DNA from: Nymphaea colorata
Taxonomy: Eukaryota > Streptophyta > Magnoliopsida > Nymphaeales > Nymphaeaceae
Direction of reading: 5' to 3'
Assembly: GCF_008831285.2 (NCBI RefSeq)
Contig: NC_045139.1
Location: 2,116,704-2,180,703, forward strand
Length of the DNA stretch: 64,000 nt
A model generated the notes under the pieces. The model was not told where the DNA came from. It searched no databases and saw nothing but the letters and a program-made list of their open reading frames with translations. The position numbers and the translations under genes are program-made. This document shows positions 39,042 to 50,960 of the stretch, one piece after another (position 1 is the first letter of the stretch; each line of letters opens with the position of its first letter).

Positions 39042-40716
39042 ATCTGAAGAAGTTTCAGTCATATCTTTTGATAAAATGGTAGAAGCCAAGACATGAAATT
39101 TTTAGCATTTGGATAAGGAAGAAAAAGAAAATATGAACAGTGAAGAGAAACGGGGCTTCTGTGAGAACAATGGCTAGGAACTCATTATTTACAGTACTAG
39201 ACAAATACAACACCGATCTAAAACCACCCAACAAAGGAAGTTCTCAGGAACCCCATTAATAGCAGAGACTTATCAGAGGTAAGCACAGCTTAAGACAGAC
39301 TGAGATTTTATAGAGATAAGGAACTTATTTTAGCATTCCCATTTGCAACTCAAAATAGACCACGGTCAGTGGAGAGCAAGACTAAAGGTGACTTTAAAAA
39401 CGTAAGGATTGAGGATGATTGTAAGGATGTCAGTGACATTAATAGGCGGTCTCTTGAATGCAGATATGAGAGCATGGACAGTTGTAACAGATGAGCAGGT
39501 GGGAGTGATGAAGTCTGAAATGGAGCCTGCACATGAAAGACTGTCAGTGAGCCCAGTATTTAAATGGGCGGTAAATAAAGAAACAAAATTGAAACTTAGA
39601 AGTAAAGGAATCCATCTTACATAGATAAGTGGGACTTGGAAAAAGGAAACCAGGCATGGCAGAGAAAGAGCAGGAAGCAGAGACTCAGAGTTACCTCAGC
39701 AAAATAATTGGTTGATTGATGACAATAGCAAATTGGTGGAGCTCAGGACAGTTCTTTTGTTAGTCAAGTACTGGACTTGCTTCTAAAGTTTAAATAAAAA
39801 AAGAAGAGAGAAAGAGAGAAAAAAAAATATCTTCCTCACTTCCCTCTGCTGTAATGCAATATTCTACTGACGTTCTTTCGTGAAAACCAAGTTTTTGTAT
39901 TTTTTTAAGCAGCATGCGTCATTACTGAGGTTGAGTAAGATTCTCAAAGTCTTCCCTCTTAAAGGGGTCTCGGGCTCCAAACCTGTTGGGATTAGGAAAT
40001 TTCTGTCTTCCGCTAATTTGAAGACGAAGCCCACTAAAAACTTGGGATTGTGTTGTTGACAGTAAAATATTATTTACCTCTCTCTCTCTCTTCATGGTGA
40101 ACCTGAAAACTGAGACAGTAAAGAAAACCAGGACTGTGGTAACAGTAAAAACATAGATCCAAACTATTCAAAGGGGAAAATGGCGTGCCATCTTATGCAC
40201 CAGTTATTGGAACTCTGCTGTATTTTGTAACTTTCATATTGTTCAAGGCAAAAGGAATGGACCTCAGAAACCTATGGGTAATTTCCCTTCATCCTGTAAT
40301 AATTTCAGCCATGGAGAAACATAGTTGGCATTTGCTCTTTGGACTGCCAGAGTGTTCTTTGTACAGAGAAGGGGAGATGGGAGGGGACCCGCCGTAGGGC
40401 AGTGTCCTAAAGGACGTTTTTTTAACTACGGCCTTTGTTTTTTCCCCTGTCAGCCTTTAACCCGTCACCTCTTTGCACAATTATACTTGCAGCTGCAGAC
40501 CTCATGTGTAAAGGACCACAAGAAAGTGCCATGAATTATGTTCCTCCCTTTTTCTCAAGGTTCTTTTGACTTGTTGCCCTCTGGGGCAGTCAACAGGTCG
40601 GGTACTTGACCCACCAGGGTGCACCAAATCCAGCTAACTAATAAGGATCCAGGTTTGGTTTGTGCTGGTTTGGGAAGATTGCATAGGGAACTGGATCCAA
40701 CCCTTGTTATTTATAA

Positions 40717-41075
40717 GCATAGTTATAAAAAAAAATGCATTAAAAAATGTGTTGAAATGCAAAAAATAAGTCAGCTGAATAAGATGGGAAAAAAACCCGT
40801 TTTTTACAAGTTTTTTTCCCCGTTTTTCTCCCTTTTTATTTTGGGAGTATTTTTCCACATTCTTTAATGTCAAACTGCTTGTCATCTCATTTTTAAAATT
40901 TTATTCATTGTTTGTCTACTTATTTATTGTGGCTTATTAGTTTCTCATTTATTTTATTTTTTACTTAATTTTAAGTATTTTTAATTTTTTTAAAAAAAAT
41001 TATCATATTTTCCTTTTTTCTTCAAGTTTCCCGTATTAGACTTCAGAAAAACCTCTGCGAAGACAACATTTGTAA
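40717..41075. mobile_element. T-rich MITE-like element (family copy 3)
   Basis: It starts ATAGTTATAAAAAAAAATGC and ends near GAAGACAACATTTGTAATTATT, again giving imperfect inverted ends of the ATAGTTACAAA type. The right third aligns by eye with 15,930-16,040. It is noncoding and diverged. Confidence 0.4.
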
Positions 41076-41569
41076 TTATTTTTTAAGTCATTTGAAGCAC
41101 AAATCTATTCGATTTATATTTCTTGCAATTGAATACACGCACAATCTAATTAAGATCACAACATATGGATTTTATGTATCTTATTTAATGGCGTAGATGT
41201 GTTTAGAATAGGCGAAAAACCTTCACATTGACTTTTATTTATCGGAGAAATTGAAAAATATTGTTAAATGTAAGATTTTGGCCATTCAAAACCAAATTTC
41301 AGGGAAACCAATCCAGTATATCACACTCATAAAGATGAATGTACAAAAAAAAAATATTGAAAATTTTGATAAGAAACGAGAAGCCAAAGTTCTCTCTTTT
41401 CTTGGATCTGGGTTTAATTTAGCGCCGCATCGGCTTGCACCGGAGTACAAAACACACAAGTATCAAGCATACTTGTTATGCATTATACTAAGTGGAAAGT
41501 GGAAATACACAAGTTCAATACCCACTGTGTTAGGTATCAAAGGCTATATAGCAGATATAAACCCAACAA

Positions 41570-41576
<7 letters not shown>

Positions 41577-41622
<46 letters not shown>

Positions 41623-41692
41623 TATATATATACACACACAGAGAGATAGATAGAGGGAGAGAGAGAGAAAGAGAAAGAGAGAGAGAGAGAGG
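41577..41692. repeat. Compound TA / GA microsatellite
   Basis: A TA run of about 44 bases, a short mixed CA/GATA section, then an imperfect GA run to 41,692. Confidence 0.9.
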
Positions 41693-42494
41693 TCCTTTAA
41701 GAAGATGAGGTGACTAGCAAATGTAAGGCCAGGAAAGACTACCATTCCAAGGATGGAGATAAGTTAATTTTTATGGCCAAAATTTTGGTTGTGAAATCTT
41801 TAGGATTCTTGAAATTGATTGAAAGACACACACAGAATCGTCCTTTTGCTCTTTTTATCTTCAATGGATGAACCTAATTGAAGATAAAAAATTCTGGAGG
41901 AACACTCATTCACACATTTCTATATCGAAAGAAGCACTATGTATGTAGCCGTGACTCCATTTCTGGATGAACTAGAAAGTCATGACGATATCGATATTTT
42001 TGTCGGTAAACACTCAAAAGTCATTTTGCTTGAAGAAAAAGAAAAAAGCTCATAACTATTTCCCATTTTTCTGCTGTCATGTCTTTGAATTGTTATTTAG
42101 TTGGTTTCTTGGGTGAACATGGTTTTGTTATGAAGTTTAAAGGTAGCAAACATGTGCTATTTAAGTGCATCTTATTAGTTTTTGGGAACACTTCAAAAGC
42201 TTGGTGGTATATATATGTATGAATTCTTACGTAGTTGGATTCTTGAATTTAGATATTCTTCTTATGAAGTTTGTTCTTATGAAGTTTGTAGGATAGCAAA
42301 AATATGTCATTTTGGCTTGGTAAATCAAGTTTTCGATTCATTGTGGTCTGATTGTTTTTTAAAGACATTTAAAAAAGCTTGTCGCAATGCATACATGTAC
42401 AATAAAAAGAAGTCAGCTTTATTTTTTTAGATAACTTTGCTCGCCTACTTCCATTTGCCTCATGCTCCACACTGTTTCTTGTCTCACTTTGTAT

Positions 42495-43050
42495 TGTTAA
42501 AACTTGGCTCGTGAACGAGTTCGAGCTGAGTCATTTGTTTAATGAGTCAAACTCAAGTTTATAAGTTGATTCATTCAAATAATCGAGTTGAGTTTGAGCT
42601 CAACACGTAAATGCCGAGTCGAGCTCGAGCCTTAATCGAGTTTGTCGAGCCTTAATCAAGTCGATATATTCAAACACGTTTACGAGCTTGTCGAGCTTTA
42701 ATCGAGTCGAGCTCGAGCTCAACATGTAATAATGAATATCAATTCTATTCAAACGAGTTTGTCAAGTCTTAATCTAGTTGAGCTCGAGCTCAACATGTAA
42801 CGATGAATATCAATTCTATTCAAACGAGTTTGTCGAGCCTTAATCGAGTTGAGTTCGAGCTCAACATGTAACGATGAATATTAATTCTATGCAAACGAGT
42901 TTGTCGAACCTTAATCGAGTCGAGCTCGAACTCAATACATAACAGTCGAGTCGAGCTCGAGCTGCTTTTGTCGTGCTATTCTCGAGCTCGAGGTTTTATT
43001 AGTCGAGCCAAGCTCGAGCTGTCTGAACTTGGGCTTATGTTCACGTCTAG
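42495..43050. repeat. CGAGCTCGAG-rich repeat block with a 71-bp tandem unit
   Basis: The palindromic word CGAGCTCGAG and its variants recur through the block. Within it AACATGTAA recurs at 42,721, 42,792 and 42,863, a period of 71 bases. Each unit contains ATGAATATCAATTCTATTCA, AACGAGTTTGTCGAG and TTAATCGAGT. Degenerate half-units lie on both sides. There is no open reading frame of note. Confidence 0.8.
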
Positions 43051-43518
43051 AAAACATGACTATTCAATGCTTTGGTGGAGTATAGAACCCCATTTATACT
43101 TAAAAAGCTTCCCTAATTTCCATGAAAATAAGGGCATTTATATAATTTCAATTTTAAGGGTTTTGTTCTAATACCCATGTTTGAGATAAAGAAATGAATG
43201 ATCTTGTGACCATTCACTAAAAAACCCAAGTTCTTGTGATCTCCAAGTTCTGAACCCATCACTTGTCCCCTTCAAACCCAAGTTGGAATACAAAATATTA
43301 TATGCACGCCTCAAAGCATTCACCTCAATGCTCGGGTGTCAAAATGACCAAAATACCCCTACACAAGGAAGCACAAAGCCAAAGTAGAAACTATTTACCT
43401 TTTCAAAAAGACAAAAATACCCCTAATCCAGCAGGGCAACAATGGTTGACCTCAGCGTTGACCATGTTTCGAAGTTGGGAATGCATCTTAACCTTAGATT
43501 CAGCTATTTGGCGAAAGT

Positions 43519-43645
43519 AAGAAATTATTACTGTTATATGAACTCACCCTGAAAATTGAAGGATATTTATAAAACACTTTATCAAGTTGTTTTATAAATA
43601 TGTCGTAATTTTTGAGACAGATTCATAAAACAATAACAGTTTCTT
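43519..43645. mobile_element. Short hairpin MITE-like element
   Basis: The left arm has CTGTTATATGAAC, TGAAAATT and ATATTTATAAAACA. The reverse complement of the right arm has CTGTTATTG, TCAAAAATT and ATATTTATAAAACA in the same order. The whole 127-bp piece therefore folds as one imperfect hairpin. No clear target duplication is seen. Confidence 0.55.
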
Positions 43646-44437
43646 ATTGAGAGTGATAGTATACTATGATTGCGGACCACCGTGTTAGGTTTCTGTATTT
43701 TGATTTCTCTAATAGCCAACTTTCAAAATTTTTCTTCCTTGTTGTTGGACGCATTTCACATGATGGCTTCCGTAGAAAATGAAATTTGAAATTAATGGCA
43801 GAAGCAACCAAAAACAGGTCTATTGGCAATGTTCTTCCTGTTGCATTAAGACCCTTCATATGCACGTGCTGCTGTAGCCTCTTGAGCCCCCAAGTACGGA
43901 CCCGATGGACCCTTCTACCATCAAATAATTGTGACACGGTCGTTCTTATTCTTCCTTTTTGGACTACGCATCAACACCTGTTGGTACTGTCACAATATTC
44001 AAAATGGAATCGTACTTAAATCTTGAATTTAATGGAAATTTAGTTAATTTATTTCTCTAGGTTGGACCTGAATTCATGTTGGTGTTGTCACATACAAAAG
44101 AAAATGAGAGAATTAATTCATTTGCATCTTTAGGAGTACGACATATTGATAGATAAGTTAGTGCAAATAATCAATGTGCTTGGTTTTTAATTAATGAACC
44201 AAAAAGCCCTAGGAGGCATAGGCTAAATGGGTAGACTTGGGGTGTGTTTTCGGTTTGAATTCGTGGGGGCCATCCTCCTATAATATAAGAAGGTTAGGTT
44301 CTACTTGCAAGTTGAAGCATATATAGATCTCACCGCGTAGTGCTAATGCAGTTCTGAACTTCAGAGGCAATTAAACAGGAAGGGCGTTTTAAATGTGACA
44401 TACAAATAATTTACGTACATATGGTTAAGTTTGGGCA

Positions 44438-44834
44438 TAGAGATGTCAATATATCCATTTTAAATAAGATATCTAACCGATTCGATCCAAAAAATTGGAT
44501 ATAAAAAAAAATTTAATATCCGATTAAAAGATCGGATCAGATTCAGATTTAATAGAAAAATTGGAAATGGATTCGGATCAGATTCATTTTTTAGACAAAT
44601 TTTCAATATGTAATTCAAAATCGGGTTCAAAATTCAGATCCGGATTCAGACATAAATATGAAAATTGGATTCGGATCAGATTCAGATTGTAAAATCGGAT
44701 TTCAGATTTGGATTCAGATATGACTTTTCTTTATTCGAATTTGAATGCGAATTCGGATCCGAATATGTGAATATCCGAAAAGCGGATATGATTAATGATA
44801 TATTCGATCCGAATCCGATCCATTGACATCCCTA
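44438..44834. mobile_element. AT-rich element with GATGTCAAT termini
   Basis: The ends TAGAGATGTCAAT and ATTGACATCCCTA form a 13-bp inverted repeat with one mismatch. The interior consists of repeated GGATTCGGATCAGATTCAG-type words with no open frame. The flanks TTTGGGCA and CTTGGGAA agree at six of eight positions, a possible worn 8-bp target duplication of hAT type. Confidence 0.5.
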
Positions 44835-45979
44835 CTTGGGAAAGGATAAGGTTAGCTGGTAATTAATAAGAGTATTAATGGTTTGAATGTGGGTCAAGAT
44901 CCAGCTATTGAATTCAACTCGAGTAATTGGATCAGATCCTACTTTTCTAAAACCCGAATTTAAATCCAATTTACCATGCAATCGAATGGGATCTTTATCA
45001 GATCCCAGTCTGATACTGAATTTAAGATCAGGATTTGGTTCTAAAACTAAATCTTGATCCAATTAGTAATCAAATCCAGTTTTCTTTTACCAGATCAGGC
45101 TAAACATAGCTAGTACTGGCAACGAATCGAACAGCTCATCGTTTAGATAAGTTAGGCTTATTGAGAACTCAATTGGCTCTTAAAAATGTCAGACAAGTTT
45201 GAGGTCCTTCTTGTCAATAAACAAATAGCTATGAATGCATGTTCGTTTTGTCTTGTACAAGTTTATTTGTAAACATATTTTATTGCTTGACATATAAAAT
45301 ACCATTTATGCAACATTTATATGAGTAACAAGATTCAAAAGATAAATTAATTATGAAATTATTTTATTTTATGTACCCACATCTGGTCAAGGATAAGGCT
45401 GGTAAATGTACCAAGTAGGTGGATGCTAAGATGAGTTCAACTTGTGTGGAACTCATGCATGATTGGGTTGGTTAAAGGTTCAGCCAAGCAACAGCTCATT
45501 CATTTCAATAAACAAATTGAGTATGAACACAAGGTGGTCCTTTGTCCTGTATAAAGTAAAAAACAATGCAACCATTTTGTGGCTCATCTGGTTGACCTGA
45601 GCTTGAGCTTGACCAGTTGGTAGTACCAACATGCTCCGCCAAACCAAGGTGGTATAAGTCTTGTTCAGTTTGTTTCAGGTGAGCGAAAGAAAATTAATCC
45701 GTTCGCTGAAGCCCCCTTTTCCTTTGCCTTTAGGGTCTAGGGCTACGTAGATGCTCGGATTGGAGCCTAACTCCATGTTTGCCAAGAACACATGAATCTC
45801 ATTATTATTTATGAGCATAGATAAGAAGAAAGTGAGCCTGTCTGTCGAGCCCAACCAAGACCAAATTGCCACAAGAATAATATTAGGAAACAACTCAAAC
45901 AACAAAATGTCAACATTGAGACTTGATCCGAGGTCTTGAACTTAGCTCCCTTTTTATGCCCCTCTTGTGGATTTTCAGT

Positions 45980-46392
45980 AGGAATGTCAATATGTCGGAC
46001 TTGAATCGGATATCCAATCTCATTTAAAAAAAAAAGTTGAATATCCAATTAAGAAATTGAGTGAAATTAGATTTTAGAAATGATATCTAATCAAATTCAG
46101 ATATACATAAATATCTGATCGGATTTGAATTTGGATTTGAATCAGAATTAGTTTTAAATAAATATCTTATATCAAATGCTCTAACAACTTGAAAATTGGA
46201 TGAATTCGGTCCAAATTCAAACTCTGATTCAGATATGAATGTAAAATTCATATTCATGTTGTGAATTGATTTCAGATTTGGATTCAAATATGATTTTTTT
46301 TTCATTTGTATTCAAATCCAAAGATATAAATATCTGAAAAAGCAGGTATGGTTAGAGTACACCTCGTTTTAATCCTACCCATTGACATTCCT
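45980..46392. mobile_element. AT-rich element with AGGAATGTCAAT termini
   Basis: The ends AGGAATGTCAAT and ATTGACATTCCT form a perfect 12-bp inverted repeat. The interior repeats ATTCAGAT/GATTTGAAT words like the element at 44,438, which has related ends. No coding capacity and no clear target duplication. Confidence 0.55.
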
Positions 46393-46804
46393 CATTCTCA
46401 CTGCCACTCCAATTTTTGAATGCAGCAGATTAATTTATTGCCTTTGGCAGCTTTGTCACCCATCTTCCTAAAAGATGCTTATATGTAGGACGATGAACCC
46501 TTCAAAGCATGACCACTCAATGAACCTGTCCTTGGAGAGGTGAACTTCCGGTGAGCCCGGACCACCCAATCCATACAAGGACAGCACCATTTATTCTATT
46601 GCTGCGGATGGACACTATCTACTGTGAGACATGTGATCGATCAACTGTTTGGTACATGGCACAATGCCAACACATTAATTGCCTGAAACTGATTGATCTT
46701 TTACCATTCTATGGAGCACAAACAAGTGAATGTGCATTGGGCATACTCTCTTGGTATTCCAACCTAAAAATCGTACCCATTTGTCTCGAAGATACAGGAG
46801 AATT

Positions 46805-46926
46805 TGTAACTGTTCTATGAATTTACCCAGAAAAATTAAGGCAAATTTATTGAATACTTTCTAAGGTGTTCCATGAATCTACTCTAGTTTTTATGTTATA
46901 TTCATGAAACAATTACATACTGTTAT
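46805..46926. mobile_element. Short hairpin MITE-like element (second copy)
   Basis: TAACTGTTCTATGAAT near the left end is matched on the other strand by CATGAAT and ACAGTAT near the right end, and the interior arms pair imperfectly. Its size and word order match the element at 43,519. A half-copy appears near 52,990-53,050. Confidence 0.4.
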
Positions 46927-47198
46927 GTTTGCCAAATGGACTCTGAAGTGTGAGTCTAGTGACATGGTTTTGGAATACTGAGGACAATAACACTTCTAAA
47001 GCGCGATCCATGAGCCATATCTTTCATTTTTGTTAGTTTATATAGAAACGTTTGGTGCAGGAAACTTTATCATTTTTGAGCAGTTTGCTAGTGACAATTA
47101 AGTAATAATTAAAATTAACATTGTGTACATATTGGGGTTTAGGTTTTGATGCGATCCTTAGAACCACTTGCAGTTTGATTAGCGAACAGCCAGATGAT

Positions 47199-47770
47199 AA
47201 AGAAAATAGGAAGCAATAGAGAAAGGAAGAGGAAAAGAGAAAACACAAGATTTACGTGGTTCGGTCCTTGAGAACCTACGTCCACAATCAGAAAATCAAA
47301 GTGACTTCCTTCTTTGTTTCTTTTCTTTTTCTTTTTTCTTGATTTCACTTTCTATGTACATCGTCACTTTTTGTACAGTAGTAAGAGGCTACAAAAATCT
47401 CCCTGTAACCGGTGAGAGATTTTTGGGCATAATTATTTCAGTTTGAGAATCGTGAGCCAAATCACCATCTTTATGATCTTTCTTTTTTCTTTTTCTTCTT
47501 ATCCTCTCATCAAGATTTATTTCCTTTTCTCCTTGCGTTGCATTGTGAGAATCGTGGATCAGATTGGGAGCATTCTGGCTGGCACATGATAACTGCTGCT
47601 TTCCATTTGTAGAGCCCATTAAATGACGTTCCATAGAAGCGTTTTGTTCCTTGCAGCTGTCGATACCAAAACTGAACGTTGCATTGAATTTGGGCATTAC
47701 ACTATTTGATAGACGATTTCCTTGCTGACTTGATTGCTCATGAGTCAAAATTGAAGGTTCTTCTTTAATA
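47199..47770 (-). repeat. 3' LTR of the copia element
   Basis: It matches 52,104-52,675 over 572 bases with about two differences (near 47,365 and 47,657). Read in element orientation it starts TATTAAAGAAG rather than the usual TG. A purine tract (GAGGGGGCG) directly precedes it. The pol frame runs on into this LTR. Confidence 0.9.
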
Positions 47771-50691
47771 CGCCCCCTCAAACGAAAACGACTGATGACG
47801 TTGAGTTTGGCTCGTAAATTTAAAAACTGATCTTTCCCCAAGACTTTGGTAAATATGTCCGCAATTTGGTCAGAAGAATGCACGTACCTAGTGGTGAGAT
47901 TCCCTGAAGTGGCCATTTCTCGCACATAATGATAATCAATCTGAATATGTTTCGACCGATTGTGGAAGACTGGATTTTTTGCTAAATAGAGAGCACTGAC
48001 ATTATCACAAAGAAGAACAGGTGCTTTCATAATTGGAATGCCAATATCTCTAAGGATCTGAAGAAGCCAGGTTAATTCGGCCGCTGTTGATGCCATGGAA
48101 CGATATTCAGCCTCGGTGCTGGATCGAGCGACGGTGGTTTGCTTCTTTGCACTCCAAGAAATATAATTTGCTCCTAGAAAAGTACAGTACCTTGTTGTGG
48201 ATCTTCTGGTAAGATGACATCCGGCCCAATCGGCATCAGAAAAAGCATATAAATCAACCGTACTCTGAGAAAGGAGATGAATTCCATAATCGATAGTCCC
48301 TTTGATGTAACGGAGAATACGCTTGGCAATGTTGAAGTGAGCTCGGGTGGGATTCTGCATAAATTGACTGATGAAATTGACTGAAAATGATATCTCTGGC
48401 CGAGTGATTGTGAGGTACTGTAAGGATCCAACTATCGCGCGATAAAATGTAGGATCTGGGTATGATGAAGTATCCAGAAGATCTAACTTAGTTGCCATGG
48501 GAGTGTTCATTGGTTTGCAATCAATCATTTGTGCACGGTCCAAAATGTCTTGAGCATATTTTACTTGATTGAGGAAGAGACCATTGCCAGTGTGTAAAAC
48601 TTCGATCCCAAGAAAATAGCTGAGTTGCCCCATATCTTTCACAGGAAATTCATCTTGAAGTTTAGAGAGAAAATTCTGAATTAAGCTGGAAGAGCTACCC
48701 GTAAGCACCATATCATCAACATAGATTAAGAGAATGAGACAATTGTTATTCTCATGAAACGTGAACATCGATGGATCGGAATAGCAGCTCCGAAATCCAT
48801 TGTCGAAGAGGAAGTCACTTAGCCGTTGAAACCATGCTCTAGAAGCCTGCTTCAGACCATATAAAGCCTTGTTAAGACGGCAAACATGATGCGGAAGAAG
48901 AGGATCCTCAAACCCTGGTGGTTGGGACATATATACTTTTTCATCAAGTGATCCATGTAGAAAGGCATTTTTAACATCTAATTGTTTGATGTGCCAATTG
49001 AAAATGGTTGCAAGAGAAAGAACGAGCCTTATAGTAGTGGGTCGAATGACAGGAGAGAAAGTCTCTTGATAATCGATTCCTTCAACTTGAGTGAAACCCC
49101 GGGCAACCAAGCGTGCCTTTAGCCGATCAAGGCTTCCATCAGCTTTGAGTTTGGATTTGAAAACCCATTTAGATCCAACGACGTTCATATTGGGTTCTTT
49201 TGGAACTAATTCCCATGTGTTATTGGATCTCAGTGCCATCATTTCTTCTTCCATTGCCGCTCTCCATCCATCATGTCGAAGAGCATGTTGAATTCTTTTG
49301 GGCTCTTTTGGAATGCTAGAGTAAGTGATATGAACATTGGCATATTTTGGATTGGGTTTGTGAATGCCCGTCATAGCTCTAGTGGTCATTGTTCTGCTTT
49401 GGGAAGATGTTGCTCGAGTCATAGATCTAGTAACTATGGCTCGAGGTTCCATAGAGTTTGATGGGCTAGATGAAGCTGATAGCGTTGGATCAGGTGGATC
49501 GGCTGAATCAACATTTGTAGGTAAGGAGCTGACATTTGTCGCGTCTTGATCATATACATTTAGGCGCGGGTCTGGTGCAGGGCTGCAACAAGGTGTGAGA
49601 TCGTCTGAATCTAATGGAGTTCCAGCACTTGAGCCTTCGACGTCGACAAAAGATATAAAATCACTTCCCATGACGTCATCCTTGTAAAGAGAAGATGGGT
49701 TTTTGAAAGGGAGTGAATTTTCATCAAAGACGACATGCCTTATGTATAGACGTCTGGAATTTGGTTCGAAGCATTTGTAACCCTTATGAAGGGTGCTATA
49801 GCCGATAAAAACACATGGAACTGATTTAGGATCAAATTTGTTCCTTGCGTATCCTCTCAAATAAGGGAAACATCTGGTCCCAAAAATGCGCATGCTAGAA
49901 TAATTAAGCATCCTGTTAAACAAGATGGCAAAAGGTGACTGCATATTCAAGGTGGCGGAGGGCAGCCTGTTCATTAAGAAAACCGCAGCTGAGAAGGCGT
50001 CAGTCCAAAAACGTGCTGGAGCATTAGAATGGAAAAGCAATGTTAATCCCAATTCAGTGATAGAGCGATGCTTGCGTTCTGCCTTGCCATTTTGTTCAGG
50101 TGTCTTGGGGCAGGAATATTGACGTTTAATTCCAAGAGCATCAAGATAGGCTGTGAAACGAGAACTAGTGTATTCACCGCCTCCATCACTTTGGAAGATT
50201 TTTATTTTCCTGTCGAACTGACGCTCAACCATTTTGTGAAAATGAACAAAAGCATCAAAAAAATCAGATTTATGCCTTAGAGGGTAAAACCATGTAAAGC
50301 GACTATTGTCATCAACAAATATAGCATAGAAATGATATTGTTCTCGAGATGGAACGGGTGCCGGCCCCCATAAATCACTATGAATTTTTTCTAATGGTAA
50401 AGAGCTAATATCATCTTTCTCAAGAAAAGGCAATTTGCAAGATTTTCCCATTTGGCAACTAGCACAAATAGAAAATGAACCATTAGGTAAAACATCAATG
50501 TATTTATGATTCTTCAAAAAAGAGAGAACACTAGATTGAGGATGTCCCAATCGAGCATGCCAAGATTCTTCCGTCGCCCGTCGAAAACGTGATGAAAAGA
50601 AAGCTTTATGATTGCTATTGTTGTTAACTTCATAGAGACCACCTTGTTCAGTTCCCGTTGCCACTAGCCTGCCCGTCCTCTTGTCCTTCAA
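47389..50691 (-). pseudogene. Copia integrase, reverse transcriptase and RNase H
   Basis: A 1,100-codon open frame without internal stops, cut off from gag-protease by an upstream frameshift. In order it shows the pre-integrase HARLGHP with a CxxC zinc site (CASCQMGK), and the integrase core (SDLWGP, QSDGGGEY, PEQNGKAERKHRS). Reverse transcriptase follows (WELVPKEPNMNVVGSKWVFK, LIYVDDMVLTG), then RNase H (FSDADWAGC, STEAEYRS, LCDNVSAL). After RNase H the frame continues for about 127 codons into the 3' LTR before a stop, so its natural end is displaced or lies inside the LTR. It starts mid-protein, so no genuine start codon is implied. Confidence 0.9.
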
Positions 50692-50960
50692 GATGCATCG
50701 ACCGGAGGTAAGATGTATGGAAAATCGTTAGTCAATTTACTAACAGAGATAAGATCTTTAGTGAGACGAGGAACATAGAGAACATCCTTAAGAGAAAGAT
50801 TTGGAGAAATATCAGCTTGTCCAACGTGTGTGATTGGGATACGCTGCCCGTTCCCAACAATAACAATATCAGAACCATAATAAGGAGAAATGTTCTTAAG
50901 TTTACCTGCGTCCCCTGTCATATGGGCTGTAGCTCCAGTATCAACCAGCCATCCGGAATC
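50688..50960 (-). pseudogene. Copia protease region, frameshifted at its end
   Basis: In the same frame as gag, after the TAA, the sequence gives the aspartic protease active site LVDTGATAHM, then DVLYVPRLTKDLISVSKL. The frame is lost near 50,700, where the continuation shifts into the frame of the integrase ORF. The lesion is a short indel. Confidence 0.8.

Larger units (their letters stand above)
39042..42495. other. Intergenic region with a MITE and microsatellites
   Basis: The left part is the promoter and leader of the leftward membrane-protein gene. No other gene is supported. It contains the T-rich MITE-like element at about 40,717 and a TA/GA microsatellite at 41,577. Confidence 0.5.
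43051..47198. other. Repeat-rich intergenic region
   Basis: No gene is supported. It carries two short hairpin elements (43,519 and 46,805) and two AT-rich elements with GATGTCAAT-type ends (44,438 and 45,980). Remaining open frames are short and unrecognised. Confidence 0.5.
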
